Below, in pieces: positions 6,512 to 6,692 of a DNA stretch of 6,692 bases. The notes beneath the pieces are model-generated. The model searched no databases and had not been told where the DNA came from. It saw only the letters and a list, made by a program, of their open reading frames with translations. Both the position numbers and the translations under genes were made by a program. How positions within the stretch are numbered: position 1 is the stretch's first letter; every line of letters starts with the position of its first letter. Where the stretch lies: positions 1-6,692 of the forward strand of contig CAZZFQ010000071.1 in NCBI GenBank assembly GCA_964653695.1, given 5' to 3'. This stretch comes from JALHTG01 sp964653695. GTDB lineage: Archaea > Thermoproteota > Bathyarchaeia > 40CM-2-53-6 > JALHTG01.

Positions 6512-6692
6512 ATGAGCGGATCCGAGCTTGAGAAACTTCTCAGAGATCAGATGGCGCTGGAAAAGAGTACGGCCGAGGTTTTGAGTTCAACTGTTCAGAG
6601 GACGAAGAACTCCGTTGTTAAGCTCTTTCTAGATAGGCTTGTCTTGGACTCGCTGAAGCACGCTGACATGCTACAAGCTCTCATAGACCTCA
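6512..6692 (+). CDS. Ferritin-like helical protein, N-terminal part (runs off the window)
   Basis: Sixty codons are visible without a stop, and the gene continues past the right edge. The start is well defined: ATG at 6512, an in-frame TGA directly before it at 6509-6511, and GAGGGT at 6499-6504 as a ribosome site 7 nt upstream. The peptide is all helical in character, with one amphipathic helix at about 3-31 and a second from about 33 onward. The second helix holds DSLKHADML at 46-54, where Asp46 and His50 have the spacing of an E/DxxxH metal-ligand pair as in some small ferritin-like archaeal proteins; Glu17 and Glu22 in the first helix could be partners. No signal peptide is seen. The ferritin-like assignment rests on this pattern alone, so oxidoreductase or iron-related function is inference. 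A coiled-coil protein of unknown role is the alternative. Confidence 0.6.
   Translation, partial: MSGSELEKLLRDQMALEKSTAEVLSSTVQRTKNSVVKLFLDRLVLDSLKHADMLQALIDL

Overview
The window most likely comes from an archaeon, probably an uncultured lineage of the TACK type (a Bathyarchaeia-like origin is my guess, not proven). The signs are A/T-rich box A (TATA-like) elements at archaeal spacing upstream of the genes, at least one gene that appears to be transcribed leaderless, T-rich gene ends instead of strong GC-hairpin terminators, frequent AGA/AGG arginine codons (clearest in the aminopeptidase gene), and a gene set (K+-independent proton pyrophosphatase, compact M29 aminopeptidase, small ferritin-like protein) common in such genomes. 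Base composition is roughly balanced and even across the window. I see no insertion sequence, phage, CRISPR or plasmid signature.

Layout. Positions 43-2877 (minus strand) encode a ten-helix SERCA-like P-type Ca2+-ATPase. It is divergent from a membrane-integral pyrophosphatase at 3098-5113 (plus). The two share a short control region of about 220 bp whose one clear TATA-like element (2995-3003) is nearly symmetric and could serve both directions. A 142 bp gap (5114-5255) holds a possible terminator, then a box A and a perfect 12 bp palindrome just ahead of a metallo-aminopeptidase of family M29 (5256-6320, plus). A 191 bp gap (6321-6511) holds several small hairpins and an A/T-rich dyad that overlaps the probable promoter of the last gene. 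That gene starts at 6512, runs off the right edge, and looks like the N-terminus of a ferritin-like helical protein.

How the genes relate. The two membrane genes are both primary ion pumps: one uses ATP to export Ca2+ (and probably takes up H+ in exchange), the other uses pyrophosphate to export H+. Their divergent arrangement is compatible with joint control of ion homeostasis and energy saving, but this is inference. The aminopeptidase is a housekeeping peptide-degrading enzyme with its own promoter. I found no convincing new biological system here; the best leads are the promoter-embedded palindromes and the residue-level predictions for the two pumps.
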